A DNA stretch of 64,000 nt from Chloroflexota bacterium. GTDB taxonomy: Bacteria; Chloroflexota; Anaerolineae; Aggregatilineales; Phototrophicaceae. Each line of letters starts with the position of its first letter. The first letter of the stretch is position 1. The stretch lies in NCBI GenBank assembly GCA_026709625.1, contig JAPOSR010000054.1:1-64000 (forward strand), written 5' to 3'. Under the pieces are notes generated by a model. That model was not told where the DNA came from and did no database searches. It saw nothing but the letters and a program-made list of their open reading frames with translations. Positions 16,638 to 26,047 of this stretch are shown piece by piece. The position numbers and the translations under genes are program-made.

Positions 16638-19600
16638 TCACTTGAGTTCCAACTGCCAGGCAGACACAGCCAGAACAATGCCATCGGCAGCCACGATCGC
16701 CGGCAGCAAATCCGCATCCGCCGGCAGGTTTGTCATTGGCTCGCCGATCTGCTGGTCGTTGAAATAAGCGAGGATCTCGCCAGTTTCATCATTTCGTTCC
16801 AGACGCAGGCGCGCGATCATATTAGGCACTGTGCGCTGGCTGATGATGTCGGGACTTCCATCGCGCACTTGAGCCAGGCTGATGATGCCGCTGCCATCCT
16901 GGCGGATCTGGATGCCCGCGTCTTGGTCGCCCGCTAGTGACCGCAGGCGAATGCCAAAACTGACCTCGCCTTCTGCGACCAGCGCCGCCACGCTGCTGCG
17001 CAGGCTAAGCTCAGCCAATACGCCGACGATGCGCGCGGTCGGCTGGCTGCCATACTGCTGCTCCAGCAGATCGGCTGGCGGGCTCAGCGTGGTTGCTTTG
17101 CCAGCGACTGTTTCAGCGCCCAGCAGCCAAGAGTTGTCTACTTGCCGGAAACGGTCTGTATCCCAGACTGACGCGGCAGCTGCGTCACGGTAAATCGCCA
17201 ATAGGTCTTGCGCGCCCGTCAGCCCCCCCGGCGGCAATATGGGTGTGGGCTGGATGATGGATGGCGCTGTCGGGGATGGCGCTGGCGTAGCGGCGATGGT
17301 GGGCAGTGGCGTCGGCGCTGGCTCGGGAGTGGCTGTGTCGGTTGGCGTTTGGGTCGGCTCGCTGGTTGGCGTTGTGGCGGGTGTGCTGCTGGGCGGCAAA
17401 GTGGCGGTCGGCTCGGGCTGCAAGCCTGCCAGCAACGAAGCGAAGCTGCCATTGCCTGCCAGGACGGCCAACCCCCCGACAACCAGCGCGATACCTATGA
17501 TGGCTGTGAGATTGAAAAGCCAGCGGCGCGTCGGCGCTTGCTGCGCGGTGTCGATATCTTCAGAGGGGGGCGGCGCTGTTTCTATGTCGGGTATGCGCGG
17601 CGTGGCGGCTTGCGGCGGGGCGGGCAGATCGGCTTCTTCTGGTTCGGGGGGTTCTTCGGGCTGCGCTTCGACCAGTCGATACCAGTGACGGAAGAGCGAA
17701 TAAGCCGGATTGCGATCGATGAACATGGCTTTGAAGTGCTCATCCATTGCCTCGAGCTTGGCTTTGCGCCGCTTTTCGCCTGTGTAGATGCTCACGAAGG
17801 CTTCGTAGGTATCGCGCCAGCCCAGCATCATCTGCGCCTGCTGATAGCCAAGCAAGTCTTCGGTCACATCCGCTTGCATGTGAATCGCTTCACGGACATT
17901 GGGCTGCGGCTCGGCGCTCTGGCGGTCGATAGCCTGGCTGAGGCTGCGCCGCTGGATAACCAGCTCGGCCAGCGCGGCTTGCAGATTCATGATCCAGGCG
18001 CGGTAGTTGTCCAACTGGAGATCGGCATTGGCTTCAGCCTCGGCGATATAACGCAGCACCTGCTCGAGCTTGATGCCAGCGGCGCGAAATTCGGCATCTG
18101 CCCAATCGGCCAGGGCAGCCTCAAGCGCGCGCAGACTTTGCAGTCCCGATGTCAGCAGCTCGGCTTGTGGATTCTCTTCCAGTTGGCGCGCCAGCTCGCC
18201 CAGTCTGTCGACAACAGAGGGTCCGCGCAGTTCGGCAAAGATCTCTTGCGCCGCCAGCAGATTCTCGCGCCGTTGGATGAATTCGTCCAATTTTCCGACC
18301 GCGCTGTGGCCAGCGGCTGCGCTCGGCAAGCACCGTTTTGCCGCCGCCTGCCAAAAACGCGCGTCGTCCAGAGCCGATTCGTGCGCAGCCAAGACGCCAT
18401 TAAGCGTGTACTGCGTGAAAAGGATGCGCAGCGCCGCTGTATTGCTGGCGGCGAAACTATGCACCAGCCCCTGTCCCATCGCCTTGAGATAGGTTTCGGT
18501 GCTCGGCATCTGATTTTCAAATTGCTCGACGGCGCGCGCTTCGGCTTTGCTTAAGAGCGATTCAACTTCGGTGAGGGCGGCTTCGCTGCGGGTTTCGCTT
18601 TCGATCCCGTTGCGCTCCAGCCAGTCTCGCAAGCTGCGCGACAGCTTCATCAGTCGTTCGGCGATGAACTGCTCGCTGTCGCTGCGGGCGACTTCCAGCG
18701 CTTGTTGGCCGAGTCGTTGGGCGTCTGCCAGCTGCGATTTGTCAAAAGCCGCCCAGCCATCCGCCAGCGTTCGCCCTAGGTGTCCGGGCAGCGCATGTCG
18801 CTCAATGTACTCCGTGCTTTCTACCGTAGCGCGAAGCTGCCCGAACCAGCCAGCCAACTTAGGACTCAGCGAGCGCAGCGACTCGGCCGCGCGTTCCAAA
18901 GCGGCTGTCGCTTCGGCTCTGTCGCCCGCCATCACAACCTGGCGATAATGCGCCCAGGCAGCCTGCGCGCTTTCTATGCCAGCCAATGTGTCAGCCAGCT
19001 GCTTGTCTGACAGTTGGGCGGCAAAGGGCTGCAGCTCGGCATGTTTGGCGCTCAGCCAGGCATCCAGGTCGGCACCATCTGCGGCTGGGACAAATTGCTG
19101 GCTGTCTTGCAACAGTTCGTAAAGCAGGCTCATGAAGTCTTCGAGTTGGTCCCAAGCCGAATTGGGCGGGTCGATGGCGCGGCAGCCACCCAGGGCGTTC
19201 AATGCCGCGCGTGGGTTGCTGGCGGCGCATTGCCCGATTATGCGCAGGTTGTCTTCCAGCGCGCGCGCCGCGTCCAGCGCCCGCGACAGCGCCAACAAAG
19301 GCAGACGCCGTTCTGAGAGCGCGAGACGTTGGCTGAGCAGGTTCAATCCGCCATCCAGCGCCGACAAACTTACGACTATTTCATGGCAGGCATTGTGCAG
19401 GCTGTTGGCGCCGGGGATGCTCGTGCCCTTGGCAATATCTAGCGTTTGCATGATGCCAGCCAAACTGGCGCGCGCCTCGTCTATCTCGATGCCCTGGATG
19501 GCCAACTGATGCAGCGACTCATCGAGCTGCGCCAGATTGGGCCGCAGCAGCAGCACGTCTGGCACATGCGCGCTGATGCGTTCAGCCAGCTGCCATTGCA

Positions 19601-20843
19601 GGTGTCGGCTGGCGTCGTTGGGCGCGCCACTGGCCAACAGTCGGTTGGCGGCTTTATCGGCTTTGTTTTCGAATAGCAGCCCCGCCGCTTCGCCGATAAA
19701 GCCGGGTATGCTGGTGGATGGAGCGTCGATCAGCAGCAGACACCAGTCAAACAGCAGATGCACCAAGGCTGCGGTCTTGCTGCCGGCGCGCTCGCGCAGG
19801 TCGGCCAGCAAGTCAGCCGCGCCCGACCAGTTTGAACTGCTCAGCAGGATGCGCACGGCGTCCAAATCGGCAGAAACTTCCAGATCGCGCAGTCGGTCGA
19901 CAAGGTCGCCTTGCGTTTTTCGCGTGGCTGGGTGCGCCGGGTCTTGACGCAGCGCGCCCTGCAATGTGGTTTGCAGCGCCAGCAGGTCGTTGCGGCTTAA
20001 GTCGCTGGCTTTGAGTTTTTCCTTGGTGCGCGTCACGAGTTCATCGCGACGCTGTTCCAAGGGCCGCCGATAGCGCAGCAAATCTGTCGTCAGCTCAGCC
20101 AGCGCAGCATAGCGATAGCGCAGGTTTGGGTGGACGGCTCGCGCCACGATAGCTTGCAGCCGTTGGTCGACCTGGTCAGCATCTTGATGAAAATCGACTG
20201 CGAACTCGACATCGGCGACACGCGGCGCTTCGACGCGATGACCGCCCGACAGCAAAAAGTAGAGCAGCTCGCCAAGTTGATAGATGTCGGTCTGGCGGCT
20301 GATTCCTTGTGGCGTTGTCTCGTCGCCTTCGAGGAAGACGGCGTTGCCCCAGTCGATCACTTTCAACTGGTAGGTGTCGCGATTCCAAAACAGGTGCTTG
20401 GCGTCCACATCGTTATAGACAATGTCCTTGTCGTGCGCGGCTTGCAGCAAGTTGATCAGCTGCCCGACGACTTCCAGCATTTCCAGCTCGGGCAAACGTT
20501 GTTGATTGCCAGCCAGGCGCGCCACTTCGTCGGCGATGATGACGCCTTCGGCGCGTTCCATGACGATGTATTGCTGGGGGATGCCGCCGACAAAAAATTG
20601 CCCGCCGCCCAACAATTCGGTTAAAACTGGATGGTCAGCCAGACGCGTTAGCGCTTCACGCTCGTTGATGATGCTGACTTCTTGCCCGGCGCGGATGGGT
20701 GGCGCGTCATTGGGATGCGGGCGCTTGATGGCGACAGGCCGGTCGTCATCAAATGTATCCACCGCTCGCAAGGTCTCGCCAGAACGCCCGCGCGGATAAA
20801 TGTAGTTATACCGATATCGCTTGTCGAACAAGCTGTCTGCCAT
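16638..20843 (-). CDS. Large membrane-spanning divergent protein kinase
   Basis: A 1401-aa protein. The N-terminal kinase-like domain (~1-260) has VAIKRP (Lys40), Glu61/63, a catalytic-loop segment YNDVDAKHLFW (Asp145, with His150 where Asn is usual and Asp147 where Lys is usual) and DWG (164-166) in place of DFG. A long alpha-helical region (~265-1050) follows, probably coiled. One membrane helix (~1110-1130) is followed by a Pro/Thr-rich linker (~1145-1205) and an outside beta-rich domain (~1206-1401) resembling a concanavalin-type sensor. The kinase is inside and the sensor outside, as in PknB-like receptors. The start ATG 20843 has GAGGCAGAGGG upstream. His in place of Asn occurs in Kdo/InaA-type kinases, so activity is possible but not certain. 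Confidence 0.82.
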   Translation of the reverse strand: MADSLFDKRYRYNYIYPRGRSGETLRAVDTFDDDRPVAIKRPHPNDAPPIRAGQEVSIINEREALTRLADHPVLTELLGGGQFFVGGIPQQYIVMERAEGVIIADEVARLAGNQQRLPELEMLEVVGQLINLLQAAHDKDIVYNDVDAKHLFWNRDTYQLKVIDWGNAVFLEGDETTPQGISRQTDIYQLGELLYFLLSGGHRVEAPRVADVEFAVDFHQDADQVDQRLQAIVARAVHPNLRYRYAALAELTTDLLRYRRPLEQRRDELVTRTKEKLKASDLSRNDLLALQTTLQGALRQDPAHPATRKTQGDLVDRLRDLEVSADLDAVRILLSSSNWSGAADLLADLRERAGSKTAALVHLLFDWCLLLIDAPSTSIPGFIGEAAGLLFENKADKAANRLLASGAPNDASRHLQWQLAERISAHVPDVLLLRPNLAQLDESLHQLAIQGIEIDEARASLAGIMQTLDIAKGTSIPGANSLHNACHEIVVSLSALDGGLNLLSQRLALSERRLPLLALSRALDAARALEDNLRIIGQCAASNPRAALNALGGCRAIDPPNSAWDQLEDFMSLLYELLQDSQQFVPAADGADLDAWLSAKHAELQPFAAQLSDKQLADTLAGIESAQAAWAHYRQVVMAGDRAEATAALERAAESLRSLSPKLAGWFGQLRATVESTEYIERHALPGHLGRTLADGWAAFDKSQLADAQRLGQQALEVARSDSEQFIAERLMKLSRSLRDWLERNGIESETRSEAALTEVESLLSKAEARAVEQFENQMPSTETYLKAMGQGLVHSFAASNTAALRILFTQYTLNGVLAAHESALDDARFWQAAAKRCLPSAAAGHSAVGKLDEFIQRRENLLAAQEIFAELRGPSVVDRLGELARQLEENPQAELLTSGLQSLRALEAALADWADAEFRAAGIKLEQVLRYIAEAEANADLQLDNYRAWIMNLQAALAELVIQRRSLSQAIDRQSAEPQPNVREAIHMQADVTEDLLGYQQAQMMLGWRDTYEAFVSIYTGEKRRKAKLEAMDEHFKAMFIDRNPAYSLFRHWYRLVEAQPEEPPEPEEADLPAPPQAATPRIPDIETAPPPSEDIDTAQQAPTRRWLFNLTAIIGIALVVGGLAVLAGNGSFASLLAGLQPEPTATLPPSSTPATTPTSEPTQTPTDTATPEPAPTPLPTIAATPAPSPTAPSIIQPTPILPPGGLTGAQDLLAIYRDAAAASVWDTDRFRQVDNSWLLGAETVAGKATTLSPPADLLEQQYGSQPTARIVGVLAELSLRSSVAALVAEGEVSFGIRLRSLAGDQDAGIQIRQDGSGIISLAQVRDGSPDIISQRTVPNMIARLRLERNDETGEILAYFNDQQIGEPMTNLPADADLLPAIVAADGIVLAVSAWQLELK

Positions 20844-21473
20844 GACCCTCTGCCTCTGGCGCTGCCCCGGCAGAACCGACTATGTGAGACGAACAGCGCG
20901 GGGTCGGGAAAGCAAAAAAACCACCTTTCATTGTAGACCCTTCGGCATAGCGCGCAAGCAGGATAGGCTGCGAACCTCCATTAATTAATCACGGCGAATC
21001 ATTCTTTTTGCCACCGAGCTCGCCGAGTTTTCAGAGCGTTTCTTTACAGATTTGCGGGAAATGGCTGAGCGTTGCGCAACTGTGGCGCAGGTCCCGCTGA
21101 GAGTGGTGAATGCGTGGATATGGCAACCAACCCCCCATCCCCGGCCCCTTGCCCCCAGAACGAGGGAAGGGGAGTTTTTCCTACGCTTCCGCAGCATGGT
21201 AGCCCCCTCCTTCATTTTGGGGAGAGGGCTTGGGGCGGAAAGCAACGCGCACCCACCAAAATCAACACGCCCTTCCGCTGGACCCCATGCACTCGGTGGT
21301 AAAGTAATATGAGCGTGGTTTTTGCTCTAATGCGGTTGCCCTGTCGACAAGCCCTATAAACTTGCAGCGAATGCAAGGACAATACGGCGCATGAATGCTT
21401 GGCAAATCGTTTTGCCGCCGCGCGAGCTCTGGTGGCGCTTGTGAATAACCTGGCAAACACTTCGAAGCTGCCC
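20844..21473. other. Intergenic region between kinase and YfhO-flippase genes
   Basis: A 630-base gap. It holds the kinase promoter region at its left end, a stretch (21010-21080) with GCCACCGAGCTCGCCGAG that resembles a common intergenic repeat type, copy A of the dispersed GC-rich repeat (21111-21310), and a leader for the downstream gene. No credible gene is present. Confidence 0.7.
21111..21310 (+). repeat. Dispersed GC-rich repeat, copy A
   Basis: It begins TGCGTGGATATGGCAACC, contains CCCCTTGCCCCCAGAACG and GGGAAGGGGAG, then CTTCCGCAGCATGG, then a second C-run/G-run palindrome, and ends around an AAATCAACA segment. It matches copy B (48056 down to about 47850, opposite strand) over most of its length and copy C (34465-34590) more loosely. 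Confidence 0.85.
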
Positions 21474-24400
21474 ATGCCGCAACCGCTGCGCCGCGCCGCG
21501 CCCGATATCGCCCTGATTTGCCTGCTGCTGCTGATGCCGCTGTTGCTGTTTCATCAGCAGACCCTGGGCGACCGCACCCTGCTGCCCACCGAGAATCTGT
21601 TTCAGTATCCGCCGTATGCCGCTTTCCGCGAGGTCGCCAAAGCCCCCGCGCCGCACAACCACCTGCTTTCGGATATGGTGCTGCAAAACCTGCCTTGGAA
21701 GTCGTTTATCCGCGCGCAGTTGGCGCAGGGCGAAATCCCGCTGTGGAATCCACATCAATTCGCTGGCATCCCGTTCTTTGCAGCCGGCCAGCATTCCGCG
21801 CTGTATCCATTGAGCGCCATCTATTATCTGCTGCCGCTGAGCGCCGCGTATGGCTGGTTTATCGCGCTGAACCTGTGGCTGGCTGGCGGCTTCATGGCTG
21901 GCTATCTGCGCGCGCTGGGCGGCAGCCGGGCTGGCGCTGCGCTGGCTGGCGTCAGTTGGCAGCTATGTGGTTTTTTGATCGCCAATGCAGTCTTCCCCAT
22001 GATCGTGGCGACGGCGGTCTGGCTGCCATTGATTCTGTGGATGATTGAAAACATCCTGCGCGAGCGCGATTTGTGGATCTTTCGCGGCACGGCGCTGCTT
22101 TGGGTGGTCATCGGCGCGGTCGCGGTTGGCTGCTGCATTTTGGCGGGACATGTTGAAATGACCATCTACACGCTGCTGATCGCTGGCTATTACGCCGCGT
22201 TTCGCCTGCTGTGGGTGGGCGCGCGCGCGTGGCGGCAGACGAGCAACCTGCCTCTGCGCTGGCTGGCGAGCAAAAGCCTGTGGCTGCTGCTGCTGGTTGC
22301 GCTGGGTGTGGGCTTGGCAGCCCTGCAATTGATCCCCTTATATGAATTTGTGCAGAGCAACTGGCGGGCAGAACGTTCTAGCCTGGCGACAGCGCTTGGT
22401 TATGCCCACCCGCCGCGCGACCTGCTGCTCTTTTTGCTGCCCAATGCCTTCGGCAGCCCGGCGCATCACAGCTATGTCGATGTCTTCAGCGGGCAGACCA
22501 TCACGGCGCTGGTCGATGCGGCTGGCAGCAAGATTGACTTCATTTTTTGGGGCGTCAAAAATTATGTCGAAGGCGCGTTGTATGTGGGTCTGCTGCCGAT
22601 GTGCCTGGCTGGCTGGGCGCTGTTGACGAGCCTGCGCCGCCGCCTGCCCGAAGCGCAGTTCTTGCTGATATTCGCCCTGCTGGCTTTGGTCGCGCTGTCT
22701 TTTATGTTTGGCGCGCCGACCTATGCTGTGGTTTATCAGCTGCCGGGCATGAATCAACTCAATTCGCCTTTTCGCTGGGTGTATGCGCTGAGCTTTGCGC
22801 TGGCGGTCATGGCTGGGCTGGGCATGACGATGCTGACAGAGCGGCGCGGCAAACCCCTGTGGCTGGGGCGGATGCTGCTGGTCGCTGCTGGCGGGCTCGC
22901 AGTTTGCGCGGCATCGCTGTGGCTGGGCTTCGATCGCTTTGCGCCGATAGTTGACCGCATTGTCCAGACTGTGGCGCTGGCAGACGGCGCATTCGCGGAC
23001 GGACGCGCCCTGTTCAGCTATCTGCTGCCACAAACGCTGCTGCTGGCGGCGCTTCTGGCGCTCAGTGGCATTGTTCTGCTTTGGGCCTGCCGCGCTCACG
23101 GGCTTCGCTGGCAGTTGCTGGCAGTGGCGCTGGTGGCGGGCGACTTGCTGCTGGCATTTGCTGGCTTCAACCCGGCCAGCGACCCCGCTTTGTTGGATTT
23201 CACTCCGCCGTCCATCGAGTTTTTGCGCGGGCAGAGCGGGCATTTTCGCATCACCAGCCTCGAAGACGAGCGCGCTGGCGGTCCGATTTTGGTCGCCAAC
23301 AGCGGCATGCGTTATGCGCTGGACGATATACGCGGCTACGACAGCATCATTCCGGCTGGTTATGTCGCCACCATGCGCTCGCTGCAGCCCGCGCACAACC
23401 TCGACCATAACCGCATCTCGCCGCTGTTCACCGCGCCCCACAAGAATCACGCCGGCTATGAAACAGCGCTGCAATCCGACCTGCTGAATCTGCTCAATGT
23501 CCGCTATGTGCTGACCGCGCCCGACCTGGATATCCCGCTGGCGGGCTGGAAGCCAGTGTATCGACACGAGCTTGCTATCTGGGAAAACGAATCGGTCATG
23601 CCGCGCGCCTTTACAGTCGACAAAGCCAATTGGGATTCGCGCTGGCTGGCTGAACATGGCGGCGGCTTCCGCTTTGATGAATTGGGCATCTTGCAGGGCG
23701 GCTTGCATATTCCGCGCTATCGACCGGCGGTTATCACGCGGGATACTGGCCGCGAGAAGTTCATCGACATCAGCGTGTCTGCCGATAGCTGGCTGGTCAT
23801 CAGCGAGAGTTTTATGCCGGGCTGGCGCGCTTTCGCCCGGCCCTTTGGCGCGGACGAAGCCGCAGAATTTGGGCTGGAAGTGCGGCTGGCGCTGGCGAAC
23901 CTGCAAGGCGTCGAGTTGCCGGCGGGCGACTGGACTGTGCGCCTGGTCTACAGCCCGGCCAGCGTGCAGCTGGGCATGTTCGCGTCTTCCATCAGCGTGG
24001 CGCTCATCGTATTTGTGCTGGGCGGCTGGTTTTGGCGCGCCTACATCGGCTTGAACAGCGCCGACTCTTCCGATGTAGCCAAGGTCGCGCGCAACAGCAT
24101 CGCGCCCATCATCTTGAATCTGTTTAATCGCGGCATCGACCTGGTCTTCGCCATCGTCATGTATCGTTTGCTGCTGCCAGCTGAGGTGGGGCTATACAAT
24201 TTCGCGGTTGTGCTGTTTGTCGCCTTTGACATATTCACCAATTTCGGCCTGGATGTCTTTCTCATCCGCGAAGCCGCGCAAAACCGGGCGCGGGCGGGCC
24301 ACCTCTTGTACAACACATCGCTGTTTCGGCTGTGTTTGAGCCTGGCTGGCGCGCCTTTGTTGGCTGGCGCTTTGCTGGTGTGGGGCAGCTCGGGCGCAGA

Positions 24401-25553
24401 GGCGATCGGCGGCGAAGGCTTGCTGGCTATTGGTTTGCTGTATATCGGGCTCTTCCCCGCCAGCTTGTCCAAGGGCATGACATCGCTCTTTTATGCCAAC
24501 GAACAGGCGGAAAAACCGGCTGCCATCGCCACCATCACCACCATCAACAAAGCTGTACTGGGCGTAATCGCGCTTTTGCTGGGCTATGGCATCGTGGGGC
24601 TGGCGGCCATCAGCATATTCAACAACATGCTGACACTGGCTGTGCTGCTGTGGACGGGACGGGCGCTGATCGGCCGCATCAGACCGCGGCTGCCCGACCG
24701 CCGGCTGGCGCGCACTATGGTCGGCGAATGCTTTCCGTTGATGCTCAACCACTTTCTGGCGACGGTCTTCTTTCAGATCGATATTGTCATCTTGCAGGCG
24801 GTGAAGGGCGCGGCGACAGTGGCGCAGTACAACACCGCTTATAAATGGCTGCTGGCGATCAATATCGTGCCGGCTTTTTTGACGCAGGCGCTCTTCCCGG
24901 CGCTTTCACGACAAGCCAAAGACGACCGGCGCGCCTTCAGCCAAACCTGTCGCTTTGCCATCAAGCTGCTCTTCGCCATGACATTGCCGCTGGCGGTGGC
25001 ATTTACGCTGCTGGCTGAACCGCTGACCCTGCTCTTGGGTGGCCCGCGTTACCTGCCTGATGGCGCAATCGCCTTGCAGTTGATGATCTGGAGCATCCCG
25101 TTTGGCTGGATCAACAGTCTGACGCAGTACGCCTTGATCGCTTTGGGCTTGCAGCGAATGATCACGCGGGCATTCGCCACTGCCGCGCTCTTCAATATCG
25201 CTGCCAACTTGATTTTCATCCCGCAGTATGGATTTCAGGCGGCTGCGTTGGCCACAATCGCCTCGGAGTTGGCGCTGCTGGCGCCTTTCCTGTTTCTGCT
25301 GCGCCGCGAACTGCCCAGCCTGCGCCTGGCCAGCTTGCTTTGGCGTCCGTTGGCGGCTTTGCTGATGATGGGTCTGGCGCTGCTGATTTTGGGCGCTTCG
25401 CTTGGGGCGCTGCTCGCGTCTGGCGCGGTATATGTCATCACGCTGCTGCTGCTGCGCCCGCTGGATGCCGCAGAGGGCGAAGCGCTGCTGAAGCTGCTGC
25501 CCGCGTCTGCCCGCAGCCGGACTTGGCTGCGCTGGCTCACCGCAGCTGTTTGA
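21474..25553 (+). CDS. YfhO-like membrane glycosyltransferase fused to Wzx-type flippase
   Basis: About 1359 aa. The N-terminal ~850 residues form a YfhO-like polytopic protein: LLPTENLFQYPP and PLWNPHQFAG in the first outside loop, about 11 helices, then a soluble outside domain with DDIRGYDSIIPAGY and a final helix. From about residue 860 (DNA ~24056) it becomes a 12-14-helix polysaccharide flippase of the MATE/MVF type (VARNSIAPIILNLFNRGIDL; YNFAVVLFVAFDIFTNFGLD). No stop codon, start with ribosome site, or low-complexity gap separates the halves. ATG 21474 puts the first membrane helix right after a short basic tail; TTG 21399 and GTG 21441 are alternatives. Likely role: add a sugar to a lipid-linked glycan and flip it. 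The 3' end overlaps the convergent GNAT gene by 17 bases. Confidence 0.87.
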   Translation: MPQPLRRAAPDIALICLLLLMPLLLFHQQTLGDRTLLPTENLFQYPPYAAFREVAKAPAPHNHLLSDMVLQNLPWKSFIRAQLAQGEIPLWNPHQFAGIPFFAAGQHSALYPLSAIYYLLPLSAAYGWFIALNLWLAGGFMAGYLRALGGSRAGAALAGVSWQLCGFLIANAVFPMIVATAVWLPLILWMIENILRERDLWIFRGTALLWVVIGAVAVGCCILAGHVEMTIYTLLIAGYYAAFRLLWVGARAWRQTSNLPLRWLASKSLWLLLLVALGVGLAALQLIPLYEFVQSNWRAERSSLATALGYAHPPRDLLLFLLPNAFGSPAHHSYVDVFSGQTITALVDAAGSKIDFIFWGVKNYVEGALYVGLLPMCLAGWALLTSLRRRLPEAQFLLIFALLALVALSFMFGAPTYAVVYQLPGMNQLNSPFRWVYALSFALAVMAGLGMTMLTERRGKPLWLGRMLLVAAGGLAVCAASLWLGFDRFAPIVDRIVQTVALADGAFADGRALFSYLLPQTLLLAALLALSGIVLLWACRAHGLRWQLLAVALVAGDLLLAFAGFNPASDPALLDFTPPSIEFLRGQSGHFRITSLEDERAGGPILVANSGMRYALDDIRGYDSIIPAGYVATMRSLQPAHNLDHNRISPLFTAPHKNHAGYETALQSDLLNLLNVRYVLTAPDLDIPLAGWKPVYRHELAIWENESVMPRAFTVDKANWDSRWLAEHGGGFRFDELGILQGGLHIPRYRPAVITRDTGREKFIDISVSADSWLVISESFMPGWRAFARPFGADEAAEFGLEVRLALANLQGVELPAGDWTVRLVYSPASVQLGMFASSISVALIVFVLGGWFWRAYIGLNSADSSDVAKVARNSIAPIILNLFNRGIDLVFAIVMYRLLLPAEVGLYNFAVVLFVAFDIFTNFGLDVFLIREAAQNRARAGHLLYNTSLFRLCLSLAGAPLLAGALLVWGSSGAEAIGGEGLLAIGLLYIGLFPASLSKGMTSLFYANEQAEKPAAIATITTINKAVLGVIALLLGYGIVGLAAISIFNNMLTLAVLLWTGRALIGRIRPRLPDRRLARTMVGECFPLMLNHFLATVFFQIDIVILQAVKGAATVAQYNTAYKWLLAINIVPAFLTQALFPALSRQAKDDRRAFSQTCRFAIKLLFAMTLPLAVAFTLLAEPLTLLLGGPRYLPDGAIALQLMIWSIPFGWINSLTQYALIALGLQRMITRAFATAALFNIAANLIFIPQYGFQAAALATIASELALLAPFLFLLRRELPSLRLASLLWRPLAALLMMGLALLILGASLGALLASGAVYVITLLLLRPLDAAEGEALLKLLPASARSRTWLRWLTAAV

Positions 25554-26040
25554 CCAGGTAGAGCGCCAGGTTATCGTCCAGCGCGCAGGTTGCGCCGGGT
25601 GGCAGCGGCTCGCCAAAATAGTGTGCGCCTTGTCCGTCTGGCACATAACCGCGCAGAATGTACAGCCGCTGCGCCGCGCCATAGTCGGCGTACAAGCCGA
25701 AGCCGATGCCGGCCAAGCGCGATCGCCGGGCAATGCGCGCTTCTGCCTCGTCCAGCAGGCGCGATGCCACGCCAATCCGCCGCCGCGACCGTATGACATT
25801 GAGGTCCTGGATTTCTGGAATGCCTCGCTCGCGAAAGCCCGCATAGTCAGGCGACCAAACCAGCTTGCAATGACCGAGGTAGTCGCCGGCTTCCAGCGCC
25901 AACAGCAAAATCAACGCGCCAGCAGCCTGCTCGTCCAACACCCCCTGAAAGTAACCGGCTGGTTTGCGCCAGTTCAGCCCGACTGCAAAGCTGTCTTGCA
26001 GCCAGTTGGCGTCGCCCGGCTTGGCTGGGCAAATCTGCAT
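25537..26040 (-). CDS. GNAT-family N-acetyltransferase
   Basis: A 167-aa protein with the GNAT fold. The acetyl-CoA site is IRSRRRIGVASRLLDEAEAR (pattern RxxGxA/G), preceded by the strand IPEIQDLNV and followed by LYADYGAAQRLYILRGYVPDG, typical of the C-terminal half. The start ATG 26040 gives the family length; a longer frame to 26154 runs into the upstream gene. It sits seven bases after the copper lipoprotein gene and could be co-translated. Substrate unknown. Confidence 0.88.
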   Translation of the reverse strand: MQICPAKPGDANWLQDSFAVGLNWRKPAGYFQGVLDEQAAGALILLLALEAGDYLGHCKLVWSPDYAGFRERGIPEIQDLNVIRSRRRIGVASRLLDEAEARIARRSRLAGIGFGLYADYGAAQRLYILRGYVPDGQGAHYFGEPLPPGATCALDDNLALYLVKQLR

Positions 26041-26047
26041 GGATCGC

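Noticed and set aside
16608-16640. AGGCGGCCGCCT palindrome as a bidirectional terminator
   Set aside because: The palindrome has no loop and is followed by a mixed TCTTTCTT, not a T-run; too weak to call.
22338-23906. 522-codon open frame antisense to the YfhO domain
   Set aside because: Arg/Gln-rich low-complexity translation typical of reading opposite a Leu/Ala-rich membrane gene.
24040-24060. Internal start splitting the YfhO-flippase fusion
   Set aside because: A TTG codon exists near the join but no ribosome site precedes it and the frame is continuous.
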